64,000 nt of DNA from Bin80 sp965203305 (lineage in GTDB: Bacteria > Bacteroidota > Rhodothermia > Rhodothermales > Bin80): assembly GCA_965203305.1 (NCBI GenBank), contig OZ241874.1:682001-746000 (forward strand). Direction: 5' to 3'. The notes below the pieces were generated by a model. The model ran no database searches. It saw nothing but the letters and a program-made list of their open reading frames with translations, and had not been told where the DNA came from. Made by a program: the position numbers and the translations under genes. The first letter of the stretch is position 1, and each line of letters starts with the position of its first letter. Of the stretch, positions 8,674 to 17,853 are shown one piece after another.

Positions 8674-9947
8674 CGGGATACCTGTTTGAGGACATGCTCA
8701 AACCGGTCGGTGATTTGTCCGATTGCAAAATTTTGATTTGCCCATTGTTCTGCCTTCTGCCCCATGGACTTGCACAATTCTGGATCATTCAGCAGCATCT
8801 GCGCTTTCTGGATGAATTCTTCATGATTGTCTGGTTCAACAACAAAGCCTGCCTTTGCGCGCTTGATGATACGTGCGGCCAGGTTATCTTCAGGAATTGC
8901 GGCGAGAATAGGCTTTCCAGAGCAGAGACATGTCAGTACTTTTGATGGTACAGAGAACTTCCCGGCATCTTCGGTCAACAAGACCATGAGAATTTTTGCG
9001 GCAGCATACATGGCAGGCAACTCTTCCGGGGGCTGATAAGGAAGAACAGTCAGGTTTGAAAGATGATGTTCTCTAATTGCCTCAGCAAGCCATTCCGCTC
9101 CGGCTCCCTGTGAAACTACCACGATTTGAGCCTGCTCTCCGATCTCCTGTGCCAGATGGAGCAGTGTAGCAGGATTGTGTTTCATGCTCAATGTTCCAGC
9201 ATAAAGCAGAATGGGTTGTTCTGGAAACTGGTGCTGTTTCGTCCATGTGGATGAATTGCCCTTGAAGGGATCCAGAATTCCCCAGTTTTCAATTACATGG
9301 CAGCGATCAGGGTCAATTCCAAATTTCTGAAGAGGAGCAGAAAAATCCTCTGTGATGGAGATGACCGCATCACTTCTCTGGAGCATCTGAGCTTCAATTC
9401 TCTGAAAATAGTATCCGATTGCGGAAGCAAAAAAGGGGGCTCCTTGCAGAATAGTGCTGACTCCTCGGCCTATGGCACCGATCAGCATTCTCAGAGAGAC
9501 AACCCCCTCCGTTTTAGAGTTCTGCAAGAGGCTCAGGGGAAGTTTTGACTTCAGAACTCTGGATATCCCCAGTCCAATCAGATCCTGTAGCCAGAATACA
9601 AACGGGATCCCTTTACGTCTGCACGCTTTCTGAATGTGCTGCTGTGCCTTCAGGGGAGCGTTGGCGGAAATTACAATATCCGGTTTAAAATCCAGAATGA
9701 CACGCGTAGCCAAACGCCCGTACTCTTGATCCTGCATCCACCGATGCACGAGGTTGTATTTATTGATCGGGTGTGCGGTCTGGACAGGGAGGAAAGTAAC
9801 ACCAGAAGAATTTTTCCTCACATTGCAGGGGGTGGTAACAAGGCTGCTGCAAAAAGCGTGTCCAACTTCATATCCACGATCCTGAAGAGCGCGACTCAGA
9901 GTGACGGGGAACGCATAAGCCCCAAAATCGTGGACAAGCACCCGCAT
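8670..9947 (-). CDS. GT4-family glycosyltransferase (WbuB-like)
   Basis: A 425-residue enzyme starting MRVLVHDFGAYAFPVTLSRALQDRGYEV, the N-terminal Rossmann half typical of WbuB-like GT4 proteins. The C-terminal half has ILLYAGTLSMKHNP, a VVVSQGAGAEWL turn, and SVPSKVLTCLCSGKPILA with a conserved donor-binding pattern. It overlaps the downstream glycosyltransferase by 4 bp. It probably transfers a sugar early in assembly of a surface polysaccharide unit. About 770 bp of gene-free DNA and an oppositely oriented hsdS lie upstream, so its promoter should be within 9948-10290. Confidence 0.88.
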   Translation of the reverse strand: MRVLVHDFGAYAFPVTLSRALQDRGYEVGHAFCSSLVTTPCNVRKNSSGVTFLPVQTAHPINKYNLVHRWMQDQEYGRLATRVILDFKPDIVISANAPLKAQQHIQKACRRKGIPFVFWLQDLIGLGISRVLKSKLPLSLLQNSKTEGVVSLRMLIGAIGRGVSTILQGAPFFASAIGYYFQRIEAQMLQRSDAVISITEDFSAPLQKFGIDPDRCHVIENWGILDPFKGNSSTWTKQHQFPEQPILLYAGTLSMKHNPATLLHLAQEIGEQAQIVVVSQGAGAEWLAEAIREHHLSNLTVLPYQPPEELPAMYAAAKILMVLLTEDAGKFSVPSKVLTCLCSGKPILAAIPEDNLAARIIKRAKAGFVVEPDNHEEFIQKAQMLLNDPELCKSMGQKAEQWANQNFAIGQITDRFEHVLKQVSR

Positions 9948-10716
9948 GACGACTCAACAGGCTTCAGATCGGAATGATGGGCGGCTGATCAGACAAGCCT
10001 AAATCCAGTATCGGCCATGTATCTCATTGCAACTCCATTAATTGTGCTTACAGCCAGGAAAATGACCTGCAATCTGAACTTCGGGACTCCCCCAATACCC
10101 GCCTTGGTATGCAGAAATGGTTCTGATGACTGTTCACCTGAACATTGCCTGGGTCCCTATGGAGCGAGTCCTACCTAATAGATGCTTTGATGTTCCGTGA
10201 ACACGAATCGGCAGGGTGTGCGTCATGAGAGCCATGTGAATGTAATCCATGAAATAAACAGGGTATCTCCTTCCGATTACAAACACAGTGAAGATCTATG
10301 GCGATTTTCAAGGACAGGAACTGCCCAAAGTATCTCAAGCGTTGGCTTTTGATCCGTGTGGAACCTGCAAACTGAGAGATGTTTCAAATGTCATGCGTTG
10401 TTATTTCTGCAAGAGGATCCAAACATTGAACTGTACCAAGCCTTACGATAGCGTCCTTGCTCTTGATGTCAGGAAGATGTGCACAGCGATGCCACAACGC
10501 TGTTTTCCGGCAAGGGTCTGCCAGGAGAAGAGGTGTCAACAAGTCTGGGGCTATTGTGGAGAATCTCAATAGCTTTTATGGGGTCCCACAACCTTGAATG
10601 TGAACCGCCGCAGGTGGCAAATCTCAAAGGAGGCATGGTTCGCACTGAGTTCATCCGTCATTTACATTTTAGGGAAATACAGTCCAAGGGACGCGAAATA
10701 TCAGGGTTGTCTTCTC
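9948..10716. other. 769-bp interval without a supported gene
   Basis: Short ORFs here have unlikely composition and no recognisable motifs. The block CAGCGATGCCAC near 10486 echoes the degenerate repeats at 6.2 and 7.0 kb. The interval must hold the promoters of the divergent glycosyltransferase pair and of hsdS. It may represent decayed coding sequence between the two halves of the polysaccharide locus. Confidence 0.5.
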
Positions 10717-11895
10717 ATGAATAAATCCAAGAAAGGAAGGTTGGTGCCCAGACTGAGATTTAAGGATGATGAGGGAAAAGAATATCCAGAGTGGGAAGCA
10801 AAACGGTTCTTTGATGTCGCCATGAAAGTGAGCGATAGTCACACATCAGCAATTGACGGAGAGGATTTTGCATGTATTGAACTGGAGAGTCTGGAGTCTG
10901 GAACAGGACGGTTGCTCAAGACTGTTAGCTCGGCTGGGAAGAGGAGTGCAAAAACAAAATTCCAAAAAGGAGATGTGCTTTTCGGGAAGTTGCGTCCTTA
11001 TCTCAGGAAGTATTATCTGGCCACATTTGACGGAGTTTGTACCTCCGAAATATGGGTGATTCGCCCCCAAGCCATATCCAGTCAATTTCTTTACTACATT
11101 GTACAATCACCATCATTCAGCCAAGTCGCAGATATTCAGTCTGGTACTAGGATGCCCCGTTCAGACTGGAATTTGGTTTCACAAGCCACCTTCGGAATTC
11201 CCTCCCTCAAAGAGCAGCAAAAGATTGCCGACTGCCTGTCTTCCTTTGATGAACTGATCTCTATACAGTCTCAGAAAATGGATCTCCTGAAAACCTACAA
11301 GAAGGGGCTAATGCAACAGCTATTTCCCAAAGAAGGGGAAACTACACCTCGGTTGCGATTTCCAGAGTTTCGGGATGCGGGAGAGTGGGAAGCTAGCAGA
11401 CTGTCTGAATTGGTATCAACAGTAACGCCACCCCAAAGAATACCCTCTAGGAGTTACCTGACAGAAGGCCGATATCCAGTTATTGACCAGTCGCAAGATC
11501 TCATTTGCGGTTGGACCAATGATGTTGAAGCATTAGTAACTACCCCCTTACCTTTGATTATTTTCGGAGACCATACATGCGCCTTGAAGATTGTTGAAAA
11601 ACCTTTTGCCCAAGGGGCAGATGGGATAAAGATATTAAAAACAAACGAGGCAATAGATTCTTGTTATCTCTATCAGTTTCTGAAATTCAGTCCAGTAGTA
11701 CCAGAGGGTTACAAGAGACACTTTTCAGCTCTCAAAAGAAAGAATATCTTTTTCCCTCCAAGGGAATCCAGAGAGCAGCAAAAGATCGCTGACTGTCTGT
11801 CCTCCTTTGATGAGCTGATCTCTGTACAGTCCCAGAAAGTGGATCTCCTGAAAACCTACAAGAAAGGACTAATGCAACAGCTATTTCCGAACTAG
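10717..11895 (+). CDS. hsdS: Type I restriction-modification specificity subunit HsdS (orphan)
   Basis: A 392-residue DNA-recognition subunit with two target-recognition domains, each opening with the typical PRLRF...EWE segment (residues about 8-22 and 207-225) and each ending in a near-identical central conserved helix (EQQKIADCLSSFDELI...YKKGLMQQLFP). This is the circularly symmetric TRD1-spacer-TRD2-spacer plan of HsdS. The ATG at 10717 is chosen because upstream codons from the TTG at 10594 do not look like HsdS. No hsdM or hsdR is in the window, so it must pair with subunits encoded elsewhere or be orphaned. It sits, oppositely oriented, inside the exopolysaccharide locus, suggesting acquisition. 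Confidence 0.88.
   Translation: MNKSKKGRLVPRLRFKDDEGKEYPEWEAKRFFDVAMKVSDSHTSAIDGEDFACIELESLESGTGRLLKTVSSAGKRSAKTKFQKGDVLFGKLRPYLRKYYLATFDGVCTSEIWVIRPQAISSQFLYYIVQSPSFSQVADIQSGTRMPRSDWNLVSQATFGIPSLKEQQKIADCLSSFDELISIQSQKMDLLKTYKKGLMQQLFPKEGETTPRLRFPEFRDAGEWEASRLSELVSTVTPPQRIPSRSYLTEGRYPVIDQSQDLICGWTNDVEALVTTPLPLIIFGDHTCALKIVEKPFAQGADGIKILKTNEAIDSCYLYQFLKFSPVVPEGYKRHFSALKRKNIFFPPRESREQQKIADCLSSFDELISVQSQKVDLLKTYKKGLMQQLFPN
11211..11328 (+). repeat. Internal direct repeat of hsdS, copy 1
   Basis: About 118 bp encoding the first central conserved helix of HsdS, nearly identical to 11772-11889 at an offset of 561 bp. Recombination between the copies, or with another hsdS, would delete or exchange a target-recognition domain. 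Confidence 0.85.
11772..11889 (+). repeat. Internal direct repeat of hsdS, copy 2
   Basis: Partner of 11211-11328; encodes the distal conserved helix and lies at the extreme 3' end of the gene. Confidence 0.85.
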
Positions 11896-12335
11896 GGATG
11901 GGGGAACTGGGGGGCGCTTTGCCATGACTGGAGACTTGCCAGGCTTGCTTTCCGGATCCTTTTCCGAGGATATCTTCGCGGCGAGACGGAAGAAGCGGTT
12001 GCTCAGGCTTGACTTGGGTTCAGTCTTCTTGTTTTCTGGCGCATGAACCTTCTCTGTCGTCCCCTAACCCATCCCTGTCTCAGTGCAGCTTTGCGAATCT
12101 TTTCCGATCTCCCTACCAAGTAGTCATATGGACACTAGCCAACTACTTTGAGGGCCCACTGAACCACACCACCATCAAATACACACACTGGTCACAGTGG
12201 TGGAGCACATGATGCAGTGGGTATGCAGGAACTCCATCAGATCTTTCTACCCGTGCATATCCAATGCATCACATTTCCCATTCACATGGCAGAGCGATAC
12301 GGCAGGACAAGATTCGCGTACACATTCAACGGAGA
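11896..12335. other. 440-bp interval between convergent genes, no gene seen
   Basis: Between the 3' ends of hsdS (+) and the polymerase/ligase gene (-). Only short ORFs of unlikely composition; no clear terminator hairpin or repeat noticed. Confidence 0.5.
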
Positions 12336-13787
12336 TCACCTGTCCTTGTCGGCATCTGAATTTAGGACTCCGGGCGGCATGGATACCCGTTGTCCTGCAC
12401 CTGTGGACAGGCCCGCGGCTATGGCAATGACAAACAGATAGTTTTTGAGGAAAAACGGGTTCTGGGTCAAAGCAGAAACGGTGAGTGCAATCAGAGGAAC
12501 AGTACCAGCCAGCCCAGCCAGCCATGTCCAGTAGTCTGTCATATCACTCCGAAATGCCCGCAATCCCAGTTTCATGGTGGAATACCAGAAATACAAGACC
12601 AGTCCCAGCCCCCAAAGCCCATACTTGTACCATAATCCCACATAGCCGTTGTGTACGAATGTATCTGTATTCGTTGCCTGATGGACAATATCATAAAACA
12701 GATAAGAGACCCCCGGGCCATAGCCAATCAGAGGATTCACGATAATCTTCTCCAATACAGTATTTGTTTCCCGAAATCTGTTGATCAGGGAAATATCCTG
12801 TGTAAAAGCCGTGGAAATCGTACCGAAGCGCTCAAAGATTCCCTCAAGAATTACGTTTAGAAAGGGGCCCAGCAAAATATATCCCACTCCAAGAATCAGG
12901 AGACTTACAATGGATCCTGTGACCAGTATTTTAATTCGCTCTGGAGTACGAACCAGGATAACAAGCGCAAGCGTACCCAATAAAAAGGCAAGCCAGAAGC
13001 CACGAGACTGCGTCATAATCAATCCAGAGAATGTGAGTGCCAGAGCACCAGCGGAAAACAGCAATGGGACGGGACCTCGGGCATAGACCAGCAGGACCAT
13101 ACTCATCATTGCGCCAACCATGAGCAGGCAGTCATTCTCTACTACTCTTGATCCGGCTATATGCAGCAGTGTCGTAGCTGCTGCCAAGTCCGATGCATAG
13201 TTAAATACATTTAATACAGCCACCGCAGCACTCATTACAACTACTGTGATGAGAATGATTTTTGGTCCCTGCTTGTGATGCGCTACAGTATGTTTGACAG
13301 GAAAATAGACCAGCAGCATGGAGAGCGAGATTAACTCGCTTGCAGCCACTCTGAAATCTCCATGAAATACCAGGGTAAGCAGTAATGTCGCAGGCAGCAG
13401 CCCCAGAAACAGAGCCAGAGACAGGTCTGCTTTTTCCGTGAGAATCCTTTCCGCCCCAAACACCGCATGACGAAGAAACCACACCGCTAGAACTGCGAAA
13501 AGGTAGACGGCGTAGGCAATCTCAATGATTTGGAATCCCGTCTCATTGGATGCCATGAATACGAATCCCAGGATGGCAATGATAAGGTTGAGCGTAGGAT
13601 TCGCAAAGAAAAAGCACATTGCGATAATCCCCAGAATCGCTGCGGGGAGTACGATTCCATAAAGGGGAGAGCCGGTAAAAGCAAGGCCAAGAATCAGGAC
13701 TATGCCGATGACAAGCCCAATGACTAGAGTTGTGTTGCCAATCCGGTAGAGCCGTGTAGCGGGAAGCTGAAGTTCAACCTGTCCCAT
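12336..13787 (-). CDS. O-antigen polymerase/ligase family membrane protein (Wzy/WaaL-like)
   Basis: A polytopic inner-membrane protein of about 483 residues with roughly 10-12 hydrophobic helices. A large periplasmic loop (about residues 320-400) contains the Wzy_C-type signature NPLIGYGPGVSY and the HNGYVGLWYKYGLWGLGL segment seen in O-antigen ligases and polymerases. The frame extends to 13880, but the ATG at 13787 (MGQVELQ) avoids a 58-bp overlap with the upstream wzz-like gene. Together with the chain-length regulator and export protein upstream it forms the polymerisation/export part of a surface polysaccharide locus. Polymerase versus ligase cannot be decided from sequence. Confidence 0.85.
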   Translation of the reverse strand: MGQVELQLPATRLYRIGNTTLVIGLVIGIVLILGLAFTGSPLYGIVLPAAILGIIAMCFFFANPTLNLIIAILGFVFMASNETGFQIIEIAYAVYLFAVLAVWFLRHAVFGAERILTEKADLSLALFLGLLPATLLLTLVFHGDFRVAASELISLSMLLVYFPVKHTVAHHKQGPKIILITVVVMSAAVAVLNVFNYASDLAAATTLLHIAGSRVVENDCLLMVGAMMSMVLLVYARGPVPLLFSAGALALTFSGLIMTQSRGFWLAFLLGTLALVILVRTPERIKILVTGSIVSLLILGVGYILLGPFLNVILEGIFERFGTISTAFTQDISLINRFRETNTVLEKIIVNPLIGYGPGVSYLFYDIVHQATNTDTFVHNGYVGLWYKYGLWGLGLVLYFWYSTMKLGLRAFRSDMTDYWTWLAGLAGTVPLIALTVSALTQNPFFLKNYLFVIAIAAGLSTGAGQRVSMPPGVLNSDADKDR

Positions 13788-13822
13788 GGCATGAGCCTGC
13801 TGGGGGATCTGAGTGCAGTTTC

Positions 13823-14983
13823 CTATGCGGCTTCTGCTACATTCAGATTTGAAGCAACCCGTGCATAATTCTTTTTCCACCAGGCACTGATCAGTACATA
13901 CAGCACAGAGATCATAAACCCGGACAGTGTGCTGACCACACAGATCGCGGCACGCCAGGGGCGCGCCTTTTCCGCAGGCGGGACCGCAGGATCAAGGACC
14001 TGGACGGATTTCGCATCGCGCTCCTCTGACAATCGGGCATCTTCCACCAGCGGCCTGGCATACTCCACCAGACTAGTGAGGATGACGGATTGAACCTGCA
14101 GTTCTGCAAATTTGAATGCAATCTCTGGCAGACTGTCCTGGGCTACCGGCATAATTCGTTCTCGTCCCTGCAATGCCTGGTCATAAGATTTTTTTGCCCG
14201 CTCTATTGCTTTTTGTGCTGCAACAGTCTGAGAATGATTTGGACCATAGAGGGAGAGCAGTTTGTCAAACTCCAGCTCTGCAAGGAAAATCTGAGAGCGC
14301 CATTGCGTCAGTCCCTCTGTGAATGCTGCTCCCTGTGTCGGAATATCCAGTATTCCAGTTTGTTGCTGAAGCTCCCGGACAGACTGCAGAACTGCATTAA
14401 GACTGTCTTCAATTTCCGTGTAACGTTTTTCTACGGCAAGGCGATAGTCCCTGGCCGTTTCTGTTGACAGCTCTATTCCGATGCGATTTAATTCGGAAAC
14501 AAAGAAATTGGCCATATCAGCCGCTCGTTGCGGTTCCTTGTCATAGACCCGAATGGAGAGATAGCTGTATTCATTGTCCACGGTGAATTCAATATTCCCT
14601 TCCAGCTCTTTCATGGCAAAATGAACTGGAGCATCACTGTCTGCCAGATCATATACTTCAACAAGGTCAAACTCCTCAACGACACTCTGCTTGATTGTGC
14701 GACTGTTCAAGATGGAAAGTTCCTGCTGGTAATCGCTAACGAATCCTCCAAGGAGCGAAGATGCACCGCCGATCCGGCCGCCAACAATGCTTGAGATAAG
14801 TCCAGAAGCTGTTTGCCCCGGAATCAGCAGACGTGTTTCGGCTAAGTACCAGTTTGAGAGAAGAAGGCTGATAATGACGGATGCGATACCTGTCAGTCCA
14901 GTGATTCCAATGATCACCCACCGCCGACTTTGCAATGTCTTGATGGATGACCAGACAAGATCAGATACTTTCGAGTCCGTCAT
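13823..14983 (-). CDS. Polysaccharide co-polymerase / chain-length determinant (Wzz-like)
   Basis: A 386-residue inner-membrane protein. An N-terminal transmembrane helix (about 22-45) is followed by a long periplasmic domain with coiled-coil-prone helices (about 165-300: RDYRLAVEKRYTEIEDSLNAV...), and a C-terminal Pro-rich motif (DPAVPPAEKARPWR) precedes the second membrane helix (about 345-370). This is the Wzz/GumC/PCP architecture without a C-terminal tyrosine kinase domain. It regulates polymer length in the Wzx/Wzy pathway. It overlaps the upstream export gene by 4 bp, indicating one operon in the order export protein, Wzz, polymerase. Confidence 0.88.
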   Translation of the reverse strand: MTDSKVSDLVWSSIKTLQSRRWVIIGITGLTGIASVIISLLLSNWYLAETRLLIPGQTASGLISSIVGGRIGGASSLLGGFVSDYQQELSILNSRTIKQSVVEEFDLVEVYDLADSDAPVHFAMKELEGNIEFTVDNEYSYLSIRVYDKEPQRAADMANFFVSELNRIGIELSTETARDYRLAVEKRYTEIEDSLNAVLQSVRELQQQTGILDIPTQGAAFTEGLTQWRSQIFLAELEFDKLLSLYGPNHSQTVAAQKAIERAKKSYDQALQGRERIMPVAQDSLPEIAFKFAELQVQSVILTSLVEYARPLVEDARLSEERDAKSVQVLDPAVPPAEKARPWRAAICVVSTLSGFMISVLYVLISAWWKKNYARVASNLNVAEAA

Positions 14984-16821
14984 CGGAATAAAACAATAGC
15001 GGTCACAGCTAGTCCGGTGGCAGCAGATATACTGGAAATGATAAACTGACGCTTTCTCATAGTCAACTCTTCCTGTCTCATAGTTAACTCTTCCAGCCAG
15101 TCAATGAAGATCGTATCACCGGAAAGAACGGGCTCTTCCAGGCCCTGTCGTACGGAGCCACTGCTTCCCCGATAAATGTACACATCTTTGGCAGCGGGGC
15201 CCAACCCTCCCGCAAGCTCTATATAATAGCGGGCTGGCATGCCCGGAACGAATGTGACATATCCCGGTCGCGGGACATGCCCTGTGATCAGGATTGTTCC
15301 TTCATCCCGCGGAAAAACCAGCCTGTCACCATCGTAGAGCACAATATCTTCGCTACTGCCCGCAATTGCTCCGGCAATATCAATGGCAACATGGCTTCCA
15401 ATCTCTCCAGAAAATGATTTCTGGAATCCTCTGGTAAACTGGGCTGCTAGATTGCTGCCCAGTGTGACGGATTCCTCAGCAGAGCGAGGCATCTCGGGGG
15501 CATCTATCAGCCTGTCTACACTCATGCGCTCAAGTATGGCTGCGCCCAGGTTGGCTCCTTCCCGTGTACCGCCCGCCAGTTCAACAAGTTGTGTTAAGGT
15601 GGTAACCCCGCCTTCTATGCGGTACTCTCCAGGGTATGCAACCCACCCTTCAATGCTGGCCATAGCCGTTTTGCGTTCATAAACGGTAATGTGATCACCA
15701 GACATCAGGTTTTCGGCAGAGAGGGAATCTGTGCCGGAGTTGCCAATGCTTTGGTCAAGTATAGTAGAATATGTGTAGCCATCCCATCGCATGACACGAA
15801 ACTGTACCGTCTCATCAAGTGTCCGCCCGCCCATTGCCAGATCCAGAACATCCCAAACGGTGTCATCTGGCCTCCAGTCATATAATCCAGGCCAAGCTAC
15901 ATCACCAGATACACGTACTCCTTCCCGAACAGTATGATAGGCCGGAACATTGACTCTGTCTCCATCTCGCAAGACGGGGTTATAAGCTGTATTTCCTGTT
16001 GTCTGATAGCGGGTAAAGTCAACCAGTGTTTCCGTTCCGTCAACATGCTGTACTTGAATATTCCGGAGCGCAGGTTTGTAGATATCGTTAATTTCGGGGC
16101 GGAAGCCATGTTCAGACATGGCATAGTCAACTCTGACCGTCTCTCTTGCTCTCAGTACTCCAGATGCAATAGCCTGATGAATCACATCGCTGATACGCGA
16201 CTGGGGAAGCATGAGGTAACGTCCAGTTCGGGTGACAGCACCGGTGACATGGACATAAAAACTGCGTGCCTGTGCGAGGGAGATGCTGACAGATGCATTT
16301 GCATAGCGGGATCTGAGCATATTCACCGCTTCCTGTTTGACTTCTTCCAGAGATCGTCCGCCAGCCTGTACTGATCCCACTTCGGGTAATGGAAGCTCAC
16401 CCGAGACAGAAACGGTCAAGGGGAGTTCCATGGGAATGATTCCCCCAATGATCAGATTAAAGACATCTCCGGGTCCGACGATATATTCGTTCGGATCAAT
16501 TGTGCCTTCCAAGGCCAAAAGCCCCGTTTGCCCAATCTGCGTAATCATAGCCTTGCGCAATTCCTCCTGGGGATCATCAGGGATGGAGCTGATGACATTA
16601 TTGGCAGGGCTCTGTGCACTTGCGGAGGCTACGGACAGCAGGAACAGCAAAGCAACAGCTTTGGGGGCTGCGAGTCCAAGCATCGGCGGAAGGCAGTTTA
16701 CAGCAGAGGGACGACGGGTAGCCGGTGCAGCGATATATGTGATGAAACCCATGAGAGTGGACGCTCTAACGCTGGCAGGCAAACCATGTTTCCAGTAATT
16801 TTTTCGGGAAAATCGTATCAT
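14980..16821 (-). CDS. Polysaccharide export protein with SLBB domains (Wza-like)
   Basis: A 613-residue protein with an N-terminal signal region (hydrophobic, ending near ASASAQ, about residue 70), a poly_export domain (NEYIVGPGDVFNLIIGG, about 110-190), and several SLBB ligand-binding repeats (for example VHVTGAVTRTGRYLM, VRVSGDVAWPGLYDW, ASIEGWVAYPGEYRI, ILITGHVPRPGYVTF). A C-terminal hydrophobic segment is present. There is no lipobox cysteine, so the C-terminal helix may anchor it. It forms the periplasm/outer-membrane conduit for the polysaccharide made by this locus and heads the minus-strand export operon. It is divergent from ispE with about 90 bp between them. Confidence 0.9.
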   Translation of the reverse strand: MIRFSRKNYWKHGLPASVRASTLMGFITYIAAPATRRPSAVNCLPPMLGLAAPKAVALLFLLSVASASAQSPANNVISSIPDDPQEELRKAMITQIGQTGLLALEGTIDPNEYIVGPGDVFNLIIGGIIPMELPLTVSVSGELPLPEVGSVQAGGRSLEEVKQEAVNMLRSRYANASVSISLAQARSFYVHVTGAVTRTGRYLMLPQSRISDVIHQAIASGVLRARETVRVDYAMSEHGFRPEINDIYKPALRNIQVQHVDGTETLVDFTRYQTTGNTAYNPVLRDGDRVNVPAYHTVREGVRVSGDVAWPGLYDWRPDDTVWDVLDLAMGGRTLDETVQFRVMRWDGYTYSTILDQSIGNSGTDSLSAENLMSGDHITVYERKTAMASIEGWVAYPGEYRIEGGVTTLTQLVELAGGTREGANLGAAILERMSVDRLIDAPEMPRSAEESVTLGSNLAAQFTRGFQKSFSGEIGSHVAIDIAGAIAGSSEDIVLYDGDRLVFPRDEGTILITGHVPRPGYVTFVPGMPARYYIELAGGLGPAAKDVYIYRGSSGSVRQGLEEPVLSGDTIFIDWLEELTMRQEELTMRKRQFIISSISAATGLAVTAIVLFR

Positions 16822-16910
16822 GGAATTTCGCTGATGTCATGGGAGTTTTTCGGTCGCAGGATGTCTGAAACTCGAAATACAATCTTCTGGTGGTCATGTT
16901 CGGTTTCACA

Positions 16911-17750
16911 ATGACCCTGTCCGCTCCGGCCAAAATCAATTTGGGGCTTCATATCCTGCGAAAGCGGCCCGACGGCTATCACGATCTGGCCACGGTATTT
17001 CATCCGATTGGCTGGGCTGATCGCATTGAGGTGCGCCGTGCAGAACAAATCAGCATGACATGCACAGACGCTTCCCTTTCATGTGGAGACAATAATCTGG
17101 TCATGTGTGCAGCAAGACTTTTGCGGGAAGCTGCGGGGACCTGTCAAGGTGCCACCCTTCACCTGGAGAAGATTGTACCACATGGTGCGGGACTGGGAGG
17201 CGGATCCAGTGATGCAGCTGCTGTACTTCGCATCCTGTGTGCGCTCTGGAAACTGGATCATGCTTCTCTCCCGCTTGATTCACTTGCCCTGCAGCTTGGT
17301 TCAGATGTTCCTTTTTTTCTGCAAAACAGTACTGCATATGCGGAGGGGAGAGGAGAGAAGCTCACGCCCATGAGCGATTATTCTTTTCCATTCAGTCTGG
17401 CCGTGATTGTATGGCCCGTTCATATTTCAACTGCGTGGGCATTTCAGCAGATTGACCCCTCTGGAACGAATCGGCCAAATCCTGTTGATGCTGTCCAATC
17501 CAATGATTTGGATCGCTGGAAGCAGGAGCTCGTCAATGATTTTGAGGAGCCAATCTTTGCATGTTGGCCGCAGTTACGCAAAATCAAATCCTGCCTGTTG
17601 CGTCATGGAGCAGGCTTCGCCGCACTCACGGGTTCGGGTTCCGGAATATATGGCGTATTTGAGCGTTATGAGGATGCACGGGGGGCAGTTGAAGAGACCG
17701 AGGCATGGGGGTGTTCCACATGGTGCCAGCCCCCTTCCGGGTCCATGTGA
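16911..17750 (+). CDS. ispE: 4-diphosphocytidyl-2-C-methyl-D-erythritol kinase
   Basis: GHMP-superfamily kinase of the MEP isoprenoid pathway, 279 residues. The N-terminus APAKINLGLHILRKRPDGYHDL is diagnostic of IspE. The glycine-rich ATP loop GAGLGGGSSDAAA (about 90-102) and the C-terminal GHMP motif LTGSGSGIYGVF are both present. The enzyme phosphorylates the 2-hydroxyl of CDP-ME in the cytoplasm. The frame is open from a GTG at 16890, but the ATG at 16911 places the conserved Ser-Ala-Pro-Ala-Lys near the N-terminus as in homologues. ispG of the same pathway lies 4 kb downstream on the other strand. Confidence 0.95.
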   Translation: MTLSAPAKINLGLHILRKRPDGYHDLATVFHPIGWADRIEVRRAEQISMTCTDASLSCGDNNLVMCAARLLREAAGTCQGATLHLEKIVPHGAGLGGGSSDAAAVLRILCALWKLDHASLPLDSLALQLGSDVPFFLQNSTAYAEGRGEKLTPMSDYSFPFSLAVIVWPVHISTAWAFQQIDPSGTNRPNPVDAVQSNDLDRWKQELVNDFEEPIFACWPQLRKIKSCLLRHGAGFAALTGSGSGIYGVFERYEDARGAVEETEAWGCSTWCQPPSGSM

Positions 17751-17853
17751 GCTGAAATCATGCGGTATAGATCCATTATTGTTTGGCATTTTCAGTACGA
17801 TCACACACAAGGGAACTTTTCGGATACCGTATGAAGGCAGGAATCATGCTGAA

